Assembly: GCA_964461995.1 (NCBI GenBank)
Contig: CAYWXL010000018.1
Span: forward strand, 1-64,000
Length of the DNA stretch: 64,000 nt
Source of the DNA: JALSRK01 sp964461995
Lineage (GTDB): Bacteria; Acidobacteriota; Terriglobia; Bryobacterales; Bryobacteraceae
Reading direction: 5' to 3'
The notes below the pieces were generated by a model. The model did not search any database, had not been told where the DNA came from, and saw only the letters and a program-made list of their open reading frames with translations. This document shows, in pieces, positions 23,657-31,719 of the stretch. Position 1 is the first letter of the stretch; each line of letters starts with the position of its first letter. The translations under genes and the position numbers were made by a program.

Positions 23657-25015
23657 TCAGCTCCTGGCCTGTGCAGCCGGTTCCAGCCGCTCCAGAAACC
23701 GCGTATCCAGCTTTCCCGCCACGAAATCCGGATGGCTGAGGATCCGCTGGTGCAAGGGAATGCTCGTCTTGATTCCTTCGACGACAAACATATCCAGGGC
23801 CCGGTTCATCCGGCTGATGGCCTCTCCCCGGTCCCGCCCGTGAGTGATCAACTTCGCTACCAGCGAATCATAGTAAGGGGGGATCACCCCTTCCTGATAG
23901 GCTGCCGTATCGACGCGAACGCCGATGAAGCCGGGCACGTGGAACCCGGTGATTCGGCCGGGGGAGGGCATCAAAGTATCGGGGTCTTCCGCGTTGATGC
24001 GGCATTCCAAGGCGTGGCCGCGAAGTTCGATCGGCTCGTCGAGGATCTCGTCCAGTTTCATTCCGGCGGCCACCTGGATTTGGGCCTTGACCAGGTCCAC
24101 TCCGGTGACCAGCTCGGTCACCGGGTGCTCCACCTGGATCCGGGCGTTCACTTCGATGAAATACAGATGCCCGGTCTCATCCATCAGGAACTCCACGGTG
24201 CCGGCATTCACATATCCCACGTCTCGCAGAGCGCGGCGCAGCCGGTCGGAAATCGCTTCGCGCAACTCCGGTGTGACGGCGGGTGAGGGAGCTTCCTCAA
24301 TCAGCTTCTGGTGGCGGCGCTGGATCGAGCACTCGCGCTCACCGAAGACTTCCACGTTGCCGTGAGCGTCGGCGAGGACCTGAAACTCGATATGGCGGGG
24401 AGCGGTGATGAATTTCTCCAGATAGAGGTCCGGACGCGAGAACGCCGCTTCGGCCTCCTGCTGAGCCTGGCTGAACACGCCGTCCATTTCCGAGCCTTGC
24501 CGGACAATCCGCATGCCCCGGCCGCCGCCTCCCGCCGCGGCTTTCAAAATCACCGGGTACCCGATCTGCTCGGCGATCTCCCGCGCTTCCGCGGCGCTGC
24601 TCAGGATTCCCTGCGAACCCGGCAGAATCGGCACGCCCGCGCGCTTCATCGCTTCCCGGGCGTGCTGTTTGAAGCCCATCAGCCGGGTCACGTCTGGCGG
24701 CGGCCCGATGAACTGAATGCCCGAGGTCTGACAGACCTCTGAGAACTCGGCGTTCTCACTCAAGAATCCATAGCCTGGGTGGATCGCGTCGGCGTTTGTC
24801 AACTCAGCGGCGCTGATGATGGCCGGGAAGTCGAGGTAACTCCGGCTGCTCTTCGCCGGCCCGATACAGACCGCCTCGTCGGCGAACCGGACGTGCAAGC
24901 TGTTCCGGTCGGCTTCCGAGTAGACCGCCACCGTGGAGATTCCTAGCTCCTTGCAGGCGCAGATTACACGAAGCGCAATTTCACCACGATTGGCGATGAG
25001 TACTTTGCGAAACAT
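23657..25015 (-). CDS. accC: acetyl-CoA carboxylase biotin carboxylase subunit
   Basis: 452 aa, the normal length. MFRKVLIANRGEIALRVI opens the N-terminal domain, the glycine-rich ATP-grasp loop is KAAAGGGGRGMR, and FIEVNARIQVEHPVTE with INAEDP confirms biotin carboxylase. It carboxylates biotin on AccB for fatty-acid synthesis. Downstream of accB by 28 bases on the same strand. A role in another acyl-CoA carboxylase cannot be excluded, but the accB partner is adjacent. Confidence 0.95.
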   Translation of the reverse strand: MFRKVLIANRGEIALRVICACKELGISTVAVYSEADRNSLHVRFADEAVCIGPAKSSRSYLDFPAIISAAELTNADAIHPGYGFLSENAEFSEVCQTSGIQFIGPPPDVTRLMGFKQHAREAMKRAGVPILPGSQGILSSAAEAREIAEQIGYPVILKAAAGGGGRGMRIVRQGSEMDGVFSQAQQEAEAAFSRPDLYLEKFITAPRHIEFQVLADAHGNVEVFGERECSIQRRHQKLIEEAPSPAVTPELREAISDRLRRALRDVGYVNAGTVEFLMDETGHLYFIEVNARIQVEHPVTELVTGVDLVKAQIQVAAGMKLDEILDEPIELRGHALECRINAEDPDTLMPSPGRITGFHVPGFIGVRVDTAAYQEGVIPPYYDSLVAKLITHGRDRGEAISRMNRALDMFVVEGIKTSIPLHQRILSHPDFVAGKLDTRFLERLEPAAQARS

Positions 25016-25043
25016 AGGAGTGACAGGTTGCCCGCCTTGGTCC

Positions 25044-25535
25044 TCAGTCTAGGCGCACCGAGAACAGCGCCTGGCCGTATTCGACCGGTTTGCCGTTCTC
25101 CACCAGCTTGGCGACGATCGTCCCGGATACCTCAGCCTCGATCTCGTTCATCAGTTTCATCGATTCGATGATGCAGAGGACCTGGCCGGGGGTGATGTGG
25201 TCGCCGACCTTTACGAACGGCTCCGCGTCGGGAGCCGGCGCCTCGTAAAAAGTGCCGACGATCGGAGACTTGATGAGATGGAGGTTTTCTTCTTCAGCGG
25301 CTTTCGGCGGTTCCTGCGCCTCGGCGGCCGGAGCTGGCCCGGCAGGGTTGGCCGGCGCCGCTCCCACGGCTTGACCCGCGAAGGCCATCGGGTGGGCCGG
25401 CACGATGATTTCTTGTCTCGGCGCCTCACTCTGGCGGCGGATCCGCACCTTGCTGTCGCCCCGCGTGACTTCCAGCTCAGCTACGCCGCTGTCGATCACC
25501 ACCTGAACGAGTTCCTTTATCTCTTTTAAATCCAT
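25044..25535 (-). CDS. accB: biotin carboxyl carrier protein
   Basis: 163 aa. The N-terminus MDLKEIKELVQVVIDSG is the standard BCCP start; an Ala/Pro-rich linker follows, then the biotinyl domain with Lys127 in IIESMKLMNEIEAEV as the biotin site. ATG 25535 is preceded by a GGATGAG Shine-Dalgarno. The frame also opens at GTG 25580, which overlaps the peptidase stop in GTGA; that start would add 15 residues not usual for the family. Confidence 0.93.
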   Translation of the reverse strand: MDLKEIKELVQVVIDSGVAELEVTRGDSKVRIRRQSEAPRQEIIVPAHPMAFAGQAVGAAPANPAGPAPAAEAQEPPKAAEEENLHLIKSPIVGTFYEAPAPDAEPFVKVGDHITPGQVLCIIESMKLMNEIEAEVSGTIVAKLVENGKPVEYGQALFSVRLD

Positions 25536-25576
25536 AGACTCATCCACGACTGGAGGCCGCCTCTGGTAACGGCGCC

Positions 25577-26659
25577 TCACAGTTCCATCAGCTCTTTGGG
25601 TATTCGCGTTAGAATCTCACAACCCGTTCTCGTGACTACGATCGTATCCTCGATGCGAACCCCGCCGAACCTCTCCATGTATACACCAGGCTCGATGGTG
25701 ATTACCATCCCGGCTTCCAACCGCCGGCGTTCCACTTTCGCCAGTCGGGGCGCTTCGTGAATTTCGAGCCCCAGGCCGTGGCCTGTCGAGTGCGTGAAAA
25801 AACCGTCTAGGCCGTGGCTTTTTAATACCTGCCTCGCCCGGCGGTCTACGGCCGCCGCACTCCTGCCGGCCCGCACGTGATCCAGCGCAGCGAGTTGCGC
25901 CTCTAGCACTGCCCCGTACAGGCGGGAGATCTTCTTCGTCGGCTTTCCGAACCAAGCCACGCGTGTCATGTCGCTGGCATAGCCGTTCCGTGACGCGCCC
26001 ATGTCCACTAGCAGCAGTTCGTTAGCTTGGACAAGCCGGTCGGAAGGTTCGGCGTGTGGCAGGGCGCTCCGGGGTCCGGAAGCGACGATCGTATCGAAAG
26101 CCGGTCGTTCAGCCCCGAGTTTCCGCATCTGGTGGTCGAACTCAGCCGCCAGCTCCGTCTCTGACATTCCGGGCTTCGCCTTCCGGATCACGCGTGAGAA
26201 AGCGGTTTCGCAGGTCTGCATCGAAGCGCGGATCAGCTCGATCTCCGTCTCCGATTTGATGCTGCGAAGCTGCTCCACCATTCCTTGCACCGGATTCAAC
26301 CGGATGCTGCCGGCCACGTACTCTTCCAGCGCCAGGTACGTGGAGTATCGGATGTGCGCGCTTTCAAAGGCGGCCCGCGCCACCCTGAATTTCCGCAGCA
26401 GAGGGCCTACCGCGCGTACCAACGGCCCCCGCACGACTTTGACGGTGCAGCCGGTCTGTTCCGCCGCCTGAATTTCATACCTCGGGTCAGTGAGCAGGAC
26501 GGTCTCCGACGCGGTCGCCACCAGCAGGCCGTTGGATCCAGTGAACCCGCACAAGTAGCGGATGTTCGCCGGGGAGAAGACGAGGAGTCCTTCGATGCCG
26601 GCCTCGCAAAGCAAGTCCCGTAGTCGCGCACGCCGCTGGCTGTATTCTTGTTCGGTCAT
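25577..26659 (-). CDS. M24-family Xaa-Pro aminopeptidase
   Basis: 360-aa pita-bread metalloprotease that removes N-terminal residues before proline. The creatinase-like N-terminal domain includes LLVFSPANIRYLCGFTGSNG. Metal ligands are recognisable in LLVDMGASRNGYASDMTRV, THSTGHGLGLEIHEAP, ITIEPGVY and the final VRIEDTIVV. First gene ahead of accB-accC, an arrangement found in many bacteria. Its 5' region has no strong Shine-Dalgarno; a possible extended -10 lies far upstream at 26851-26859. Confidence 0.9.
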   Translation of the reverse strand: MTEQEYSQRRARLRDLLCEAGIEGLLVFSPANIRYLCGFTGSNGLLVATASETVLLTDPRYEIQAAEQTGCTVKVVRGPLVRAVGPLLRKFRVARAAFESAHIRYSTYLALEEYVAGSIRLNPVQGMVEQLRSIKSETEIELIRASMQTCETAFSRVIRKAKPGMSETELAAEFDHQMRKLGAERPAFDTIVASGPRSALPHAEPSDRLVQANELLLVDMGASRNGYASDMTRVAWFGKPTKKISRLYGAVLEAQLAALDHVRAGRSAAAVDRRARQVLKSHGLDGFFTHSTGHGLGLEIHEAPRLAKVERRRLEAGMVITIEPGVYMERFGGVRIEDTIVVTRTGCEILTRIPKELMEL

Positions 26660-26850
26660 GGAGAGAGATTCAGGTGATCGAGCCGCGAGTTCGTTGAAAT
26701 CGGTTAATCAGGCGCTCCGTCGGAGTCGCCCGGCTGCCGCTTTCTCCTCGAGGCTGCTCCTGGCGTAGACCCGCGCCCCCGGGAAATACCAATCCTCCCC
26801 GCGAAGCTTTGTGCGGGCTCCTTCCTCAACCCGAGGAAACCTAATCCCCG

Positions 26851-26859
26851 ATTGTAGCA
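26851..26859 (-). promoter_or_regulatory. extended -10, minus strand
   Basis: TGCTACAAT on the minus strand, the mirror image of the element at 26884-26892. It would direct transcription towards the peptidase-accB-accC operon, with a leader of roughly 185 bases. Confidence 0.5.
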
Positions 26860-26883
26860 TCCGCGTCTCATGTCTGAAGCGTC

Positions 26884-26892
26884 TGCTACAAT
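26884..26892 (+). promoter_or_regulatory. extended -10, plus strand
   Basis: TGCTACAAT, pointing towards the methyltransferase. Predicted start about 26899, giving a leader of 30 bases to ATG 26929 or 84 bases to ATG 26983. Confidence 0.55.
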
Positions 26893-26982
26893 ACGGCCGC
26901 GGCTTTCGCAACGAATCCGGGTGCTGTAATGGCGACGAATCTCACGTGGTGTCCGCTTTCCGGCCATGGCCGGCGGTGTGTT

Positions 26983-27627
26983 ATGCCGGAGCTGCTTCCT
27001 CACGCGAGCCTCCACGAGCGCGAAGCGAACCTGCGGGACCTGGCCCGGATCAACCGCTGGTTCGGCGGGTACCGGGTGGCGAGGAACTTGATGCGGGAAG
27101 TCGCACGGCCGGGCGAGAATCTCACGGTGCTCGATGCCGGGGCCGGCGCCGGAGACGTGGGCCGCGCTATCCGTTGCGCGTTCCCCCGCGCCACGGTCGT
27201 CTCCTTGGATCGCCACCACTTGCATCTTCGGCGAGCGCAGACTCCTCGCCTGGTGGCTGATGTCTTCCAGCTCCCATTCCCGCCGCGCTCCTTCGATGTC
27301 GTCTTCTGCTCGCTCGTGCTTCACGAGTACCCCGATTCCGATGCGGCAACGCTCCTCCGCCGCCTGTTCGACTCTGCACGGCGGGCGCTCGTCGTGGTGG
27401 ACTTGTACCGTCACCCGGTGGCGTATCATTTCCTTCCGGCCACAGACTGGCTTTTCAACTGGCATCGCCTCACGCTGCACGACGGCCCGATCTCTGTCGC
27501 GGCGGCTTTCCGTCCCCGAGAATTGAGAGACCTGGCTCATGGAGCTGGACTGGAGCACGTCCGGGTGCGGCTTCACTGGCCTTGGTTTCGGATATCTTTG
27601 CTGGCTCGGCGGGAACGCGATGGGTGA
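26983..27627 (+). CDS. class I SAM-dependent methyltransferase
   Basis: 214 aa from ATG 26983 (an in-frame ATG at 26929 would add 18 residues of uncertain nature). The SAM site is VLDAGAGAGDVGRAI (motif I), followed by VVSLDRHHLHL and the motif IV-like FDVVFCSLVLHEYPD. NLRDLARINRWFGGYRV at the N-terminus resembles methyltransferases linked with FAD oxidoreductases in small lipid or polyketide clusters. It overlaps the oxidoreductase by 8 bases, so they form an operon. Substrate unknown. Confidence 0.8.
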   Translation: MPELLPHASLHEREANLRDLARINRWFGGYRVARNLMREVARPGENLTVLDAGAGAGDVGRAIRCAFPRATVVSLDRHHLHLRRAQTPRLVADVFQLPFPPRSFDVVFCSLVLHEYPDSDAATLLRRLFDSARRALVVVDLYRHPVAYHFLPATDWLFNWHRLTLHDGPISVAAAFRPRELRDLAHGAGLEHVRVRLHWPWFRISLLARRERDG

Positions 27628-28603
27628 GATCAGGGTCATCGGTGACGGTCCAGCCGGGTGTGCGGCCGCCCTGGCTGCTTTGAACGCGGATTGCCCGGTC
27701 GCGTTGCACTCGAAGACCGTCAAGCCACACCATCGCGTCTGTGGGGAGTTTCTTTCGCCGGAGTTCGTGGTCGTGGCGGAATCGCTCGGTGTGTGGGACC
27801 GTCTCGCGGCGGCCGGCGCCGCTCCGATCCGCCGCATGCAGGTCCGGATCGGGAAGCAGGAGTTGAAATGCGTCTTGCCTGAGGGCGCGTACGGTCTGAG
27901 CCGTTTCTCGCTCGACGCCCTCTTGTTGAAAGTAGCGGAAGAGCGCGGCGCCCGCCTCGTACGGTCCCAACCGGCTTCTGAAGCTGTCCCCACGGTGATC
28001 GCCACTGGGCGCCGGCATGTTTCGGACGCGCCGAAGGCCCAGCGCCTCTTCGGCTTCAAGGCTCATTTCCGCGGGCCATCGGACGATGCCGTGGAACTTT
28101 ACTTCTTTCCGGGCGGGTATGCGGGTGTGAGCCCGGTCGAGCAGGGCTTGACCAATGTCTGTGGCATTGCGCGCTTGGAGGTCATCAGCCGGTTCGGCTA
28201 CGACTTCGACGCGCTCTTGGCGAGCTTGCCGGCGCTGCGGGAGCGGGTGGCGCCTCTGTCGCGCTGTTGGGACTGGCTCATGACGGGTCCGGTGTGTCCT
28301 ATCGGACTGCCGTCTTCTCTCTCCGGCCGCCGTTATCCCGCCGGCGACGCTCTGGCTTTCGCTGATCCGTTCACCGGTTCCGGCTTGACGAACGCCCTGA
28401 TCACGGGACGGCTGGCCGGCCGCGCCGCCGCCCATGGGGAGTCCCCGGAAGACTATTTGAAACAGTGCCGGCGCACCGTCGGCTCCGTTTTTCGCAACGC
28501 CGCGCTCCTGCGGCGCGCGCTGGCGACCCGATGGGCTGCGGCCTTGGCGCCGTTCGTTCGGGCCTCGTGGCTGTTCCGGCTCACCCGCCCGCGGGCGCTT
28601 TAG
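27620..28603 (+). CDS. FAD-dependent oxidoreductase (geranylgeranyl reductase-like)
   Basis: 327 aa from ATG 27620 with GGCGGG 6 bases upstream. EIRVIGDGPAGCAAALAAL is the FAD-binding GxGxxG fold, HHRVCGEFLSPE matches the family's C-G-E-F motif, and AGDALAFADPFTGSGLTNAL is the GD FAD motif with the family signature. It probably saturates or oxidises a lipid-like product methylated by its partner. In related clusters a type III polyketide synthase often accompanies such a pair; none is present here. Confidence 0.8.
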   Translation: MGEIRVIGDGPAGCAAALAALNADCPVALHSKTVKPHHRVCGEFLSPEFVVVAESLGVWDRLAAAGAAPIRRMQVRIGKQELKCVLPEGAYGLSRFSLDALLLKVAEERGARLVRSQPASEAVPTVIATGRRHVSDAPKAQRLFGFKAHFRGPSDDAVELYFFPGGYAGVSPVEQGLTNVCGIARLEVISRFGYDFDALLASLPALRERVAPLSRCWDWLMTGPVCPIGLPSSLSGRRYPAGDALAFADPFTGSGLTNALITGRLAGRAAAHGESPEDYLKQCRRTVGSVFRNAALLRRALATRWAAALAPFVRASWLFRLTRPRAL

Positions 28604-28656
28604 CGGTTCGGCGTCCGCTGTTCGCCGTCCCTGTCGCAACCCGCGCCGAATTGGGA

Positions 28657-28662
28657 TAGGAT
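28657..28662 (+). promoter_or_regulatory. -10-like element of the DUF1080 gene
   Basis: TAGGAT ends 9 bases before ATG 28672, repeating the spacing of other suspected leaderless promoters here. No TG extension. Confidence 0.35.
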
Positions 28663-28671
28663 GGGACGGCT

Positions 28672-29910
28672 ATGGTAATCCGGGTGTTCGCTTCCCTCGT
28701 TCCCTTCCTCTTGCTCGCCGCGTGCGGCGGCCAGCCTCCGCAACCCCCCGAGGAGGGCATGGTCCCGCTGTTCGACGGCAAGTCGCTCGACAACTTCGAG
28801 ATCAAGAACGGGTACGCCACTTACGAAGTTCAGGACGGCATGATCGTCGGCACCACTGCCGAGGGCAGCCCCAACACGTTCCTTTGCACGAAACGCCCCT
28901 ACGGCGATTTCATTCTCGAGTTCGACGTCCTCGTGGATCCGGAGCTGAACTCCGGCGTTCAGATCCGCAGCCACCAGTACGAAAAAGATACGACTGTACG
29001 CACGTTGGGCAATCGGGGGGTTCGCGAGGTGACCCACAAAGCCGGCCGGGTCCACGGTTTGCAGGTGGAGATTTCCAACGAAGCCGCCGGCACCTCGGGC
29101 GGCATCTACGACGAAGCCCGCAGGGGATGGGTAGCCAACATCAAGGACGACCCGAAAGCCAGCAAGGCCTTCAAGGACAACCAGTGGAACCACTATCGCA
29201 TTGAGGCCGTCGGCGACCACATCCGCACGTGGGTCAACGGCGTACCCTGCGCCGATCTGGTGGACTCTATGGACCTTTCCGGCTTCATCGGCTTCCAGGT
29301 GCATCGGTACAAGGGCGACAAGCCCGCGCAGGTTCGCTGGAAGAACATCTGGATCAAGGATCTCGGCGAGCACCGCTGGAGGCCTATCTGGGACGGCAAG
29401 ACCTTCGACGGTTGGACCCCTACTGGCGGCGGCAAGTGGGAGATCGAGGACGGCGCCATCAAGGGGACCAACACCCGGTCTGGCAAAGGCGGCCTGCTGA
29501 TGTCGGTCGCCGACTACAACGACTTCACCATCCGTCTGAAGTTCAAGGCCGTCAAAGGCAACAGCGGCTTCTTCTTCCGCACTGTTGAAGAAAACGGCAA
29601 ACTGCAGGGCCTCGAAGCCGAGATCGATGAAAAAGACTACATTGGCGGCTATTACGAGGTGGGCGGGCGGAAATATGTCGTAAAGCCCGAAGCCGACGAG
29701 GTCGCCCGGTACTTCAAGCCCGGCGAGTGGAACGAGCTGACCGTCTCGGCGCACGGCCGCCGGCTCGTCTTCCACGTCAACGGGTACAAGACCGTGGACT
29801 TGCCGAACGATCCCGGCCGCCTCACTGGAAAACTGGGCCTTCAGGTGCATGGCCGGCAGGATGTCGAGGTCTGGTTCAAGGACATCGAGGTGCTTGAGAA
29901 AGCCGAGTAG
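28672..29910 (+). CDS. lipoprotein with two DUF1080 (3-keto-disaccharide hydrolase-like) domains
   Basis: 412 aa. The signal peptide ends in LLAAC (Cys18), so the protein is lipid-anchored. Two related jelly-roll domains follow: the first begins MVPLFDGKSLDNFEI (about residue 30), the second WRPIWDGKTFDGWTP (about residue 238). Each has a WNxxxI/V core (QWNHYRIEA; EWNELTVSA) and a G-LQVH tail (GFQVHRY; GLQVHGRQ). Family members bind or hydrolyse glycosidic bonds in the periplasm. The gene stands alone, before a sulfatase. Confidence 0.85.
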   Translation: MVIRVFASLVPFLLLAACGGQPPQPPEEGMVPLFDGKSLDNFEIKNGYATYEVQDGMIVGTTAEGSPNTFLCTKRPYGDFILEFDVLVDPELNSGVQIRSHQYEKDTTVRTLGNRGVREVTHKAGRVHGLQVEISNEAAGTSGGIYDEARRGWVANIKDDPKASKAFKDNQWNHYRIEAVGDHIRTWVNGVPCADLVDSMDLSGFIGFQVHRYKGDKPAQVRWKNIWIKDLGEHRWRPIWDGKTFDGWTPTGGGKWEIEDGAIKGTNTRSGKGGLLMSVADYNDFTIRLKFKAVKGNSGFFFRTVEENGKLQGLEAEIDEKDYIGGYYEVGGRKYVVKPEADEVARYFKPGEWNELTVSAHGRRLVFHVNGYKTVDLPNDPGRLTGKLGLQVHGRQDVEVWFKDIEVLEKAE

Positions 29911-30227
29911 CCACGCTTTCCGGGCGGCCCGGCGGAAGGTTTCGGCGCCACTCCCGTCTGGCAAGCCACGTGCACCACGAAATACGCCGTGGCCAAAACC
30001 AACACCACACGCGCCGCCGTGAAAGTTACCAAGAAGAGCCGGAAAATCCCGCGAAAGGCGAGACCTTGCCCGTTGCGGCGCAGTGACGGTAGGTGTTGTG
30101 GCGCTTGCCCCACCAGGTAACCGCTGGGTGATCTGCCCCGTAACCGTTTCCCACCGTGGGTCTCCTCCCGCACCGGATCTCTCTCGCAGCCGTCCCGGTC
30201 CCTGGAGTAGAATCGGCCCGAAGACAG
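29911..30227. other. intergenic region between DUF1080 protein and sulfatase
   Basis: 317 bases. Just after the DUF1080 stop lies a GC-rich imperfect hairpin (about 29917-29938) without a T-run. On the minus strand, about 29925-30070, an open frame reads through a hydrophobic stretch (LFLVTFTAARVVLVLATAYF) but has no convincing start and runs into the DUF1080 gene. A -10-like TAGAAT at 30208-30213 precedes the sulfatase. Nothing else was recognised. Confidence 0.5.
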
Positions 30228-31598
30228 ATGGACGCTCGCTCTGTTTCCCGGCCGGCCCTCTCCCGCCGGCGGTTTCTGGCCTCGGTCCCGCTGGCTGCCT
30301 CTTTCGCTTGTTCCACCCGTCCGAGGCGCCGCCGCCCGAACGTCATCCTGATCATGGCCGACGACCTCGGCGTGGAGTGCCTGGGCTGCTACGGCGGCTC
30401 TTCCTATCGGACGCCGAACCTCGACCGCCTCGCCGCCGGCGGCGTCCGTTTCACCCACGCCTACTCGACGCCATTGTGCACTCCCACGCGCGTGCAGCTC
30501 ATGACCGGCAAGTACAACTTCCGCAACTGGCGCGCCTTTGGCATCCTGGACCCCAACGCCCGCACCTTCGGCCACCTGATGCGCGACGCCGGCTACCGGA
30601 CGGTGATCTCCGGCAAGTGGCAGCTCTACAGCTACAATCCGCCGGACTTCATGCCCGAGTGGCGGGGCAAGGGAATGCGGCCGGAGCAGTCCGGCTTCGA
30701 GGAATACCACCTCTGGCACGCCGGGCATACCGAGGAGAAGGGCTCCCGCTACGCCGATCCCACCATCCTCGTCAACGGCCGCCTCCGGACGGACACCAAA
30801 GGCAAGTACGGCCCGGACCTCTACACGGACTACCTGCTCGATTTCCTCGAGCGCCACGCCTCCGAGCCGGTCTTCGCCTACTACCCGATGGCCCTTACCC
30901 ACGGGCCATTCAATCCTACTCCGCACAGCCCGGTGTGGCGGACGGGCGACCGCCTGGAGAACGATCCGAAGTACTTCAAGGACATGGTGGAGTACATGGA
31001 TCACCTGGTCGGCCGCATCGTAGCCCGGCTCGCAGAGCTCGGCCTGCGTGAGCGTACCCTGCTGCTCTTCTACTCCGACAACGGCACGCCCAACCAGGTC
31101 ACGTCCGAGTTCCAGGGCCGGCCTTACCGGGGCGGCAAAGGCGAGATGACCGACGCCGGAACGCACGTACCACTCATCGCCAACTGGCCGGGGACGATCG
31201 CCCCGGGGCGCGTCCTCGACGACCTGGTCGATTCCACCGACTTCTACCCCACTCTCGCCGAGCTGGCCGGGGCGGCGCTGGGCAAGGAGGGACCCATCGA
31301 CGGCCGCAGCTTCCTGCCCCAACTGCGCGGCGAGCCGGGCCATCCCCGCGCCTGGGTCTACTGCGACCACAATCCCCACCCCGGCTGGTCGAAGGAGCGC
31401 TTCACCCAGCAGCGCTGGGCCCGAGACCGCCGCTACAAGCTCTACGACGACGGGCGGCTCTTCGACGTCCCGCAGGACCCGGCCGAGGAGCGCCCGCTGC
31501 CGCCCGAGGCCCTGCCGGAGGTCCGCGCCAGGCTCCAGGCGGTGCTGGACCGCTACCCGCCGATTCCCACGAAGCCGGACACTCCACCGCCGGCGTGA
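30228..31598 (+). CDS. Tat-exported sulfatase, probable lipoprotein
   Basis: 456 aa. The N-terminus has a twin-arginine motif SRRRFL (residues 12-17) and a hydrophobic stretch ending ASFAC (Cys28), suggesting Tat export and possible lipidation. Sulfatase motifs: ADDLGVECLGCYGG with DD 45-46, Cys84 in LCTPTR (formylglycine site), SGKWQLY and YSDNGTPNQV. ATG 30228 fits the Tat signal; the frame is open back to 30156, but that part has no signal features. A metallohydrolase gene follows after 121 bases. Substrate unknown. Confidence 0.87.
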   Translation: MDARSVSRPALSRRRFLASVPLAASFACSTRPRRRRPNVILIMADDLGVECLGCYGGSSYRTPNLDRLAAGGVRFTHAYSTPLCTPTRVQLMTGKYNFRNWRAFGILDPNARTFGHLMRDAGYRTVISGKWQLYSYNPPDFMPEWRGKGMRPEQSGFEEYHLWHAGHTEEKGSRYADPTILVNGRLRTDTKGKYGPDLYTDYLLDFLERHASEPVFAYYPMALTHGPFNPTPHSPVWRTGDRLENDPKYFKDMVEYMDHLVGRIVARLAELGLRERTLLLFYSDNGTPNQVTSEFQGRPYRGGKGEMTDAGTHVPLIANWPGTIAPGRVLDDLVDSTDFYPTLAELAGAALGKEGPIDGRSFLPQLRGEPGHPRAWVYCDHNPHPGWSKERFTQQRWARDRRYKLYDDGRLFDVPQDPAEERPLPPEALPEVRARLQAVLDRYPPIPTKPDTPPPA

Positions 31599-31719
31599 GG
31601 GCGTGTCGTTCATCCCCGAGGCGGCTTCGGCTTGCGTTGCCCGTGGATTGCCGATAGGCTTGAACCAAAACTGCGCCGGCCGCCCATTACCGCCCGGCCC
31701 CGGCAGTGGGAGGACTACG

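Larger units (their letters stand above)
26660..26982. other. intergenic region with back-to-back promoters
   Basis: This 323-base stretch lies between divergent genes. It holds two identical extended -10 elements pointing outward (26851-26859 minus and 26884-26892 plus). On the minus strand, between the promoter and the peptidase gene, a frame ending at TGA 26708-26710 could encode about 50 residues including LRGEDWYFPGARVYARSSL; it has no clear start codon or homologue, so it is not called. Confidence 0.5.

Noticed and set aside
26660..28603. A type III polyketide (alkylpyrone) cluster
   Set aside because: Only a methyltransferase and an FAD oxidoreductase are present; no ketosynthase gene lies next to them.
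29841..31613. 590-aa minus-strand frame over the sulfatase, with a hydrophobic stretch near 29980
   Set aside because: Most of it is antisense to a clear sulfatase. The hydrophobic part alone has no good start codon and a poor lipobox, so it is mentioned only in the intergenic entry.
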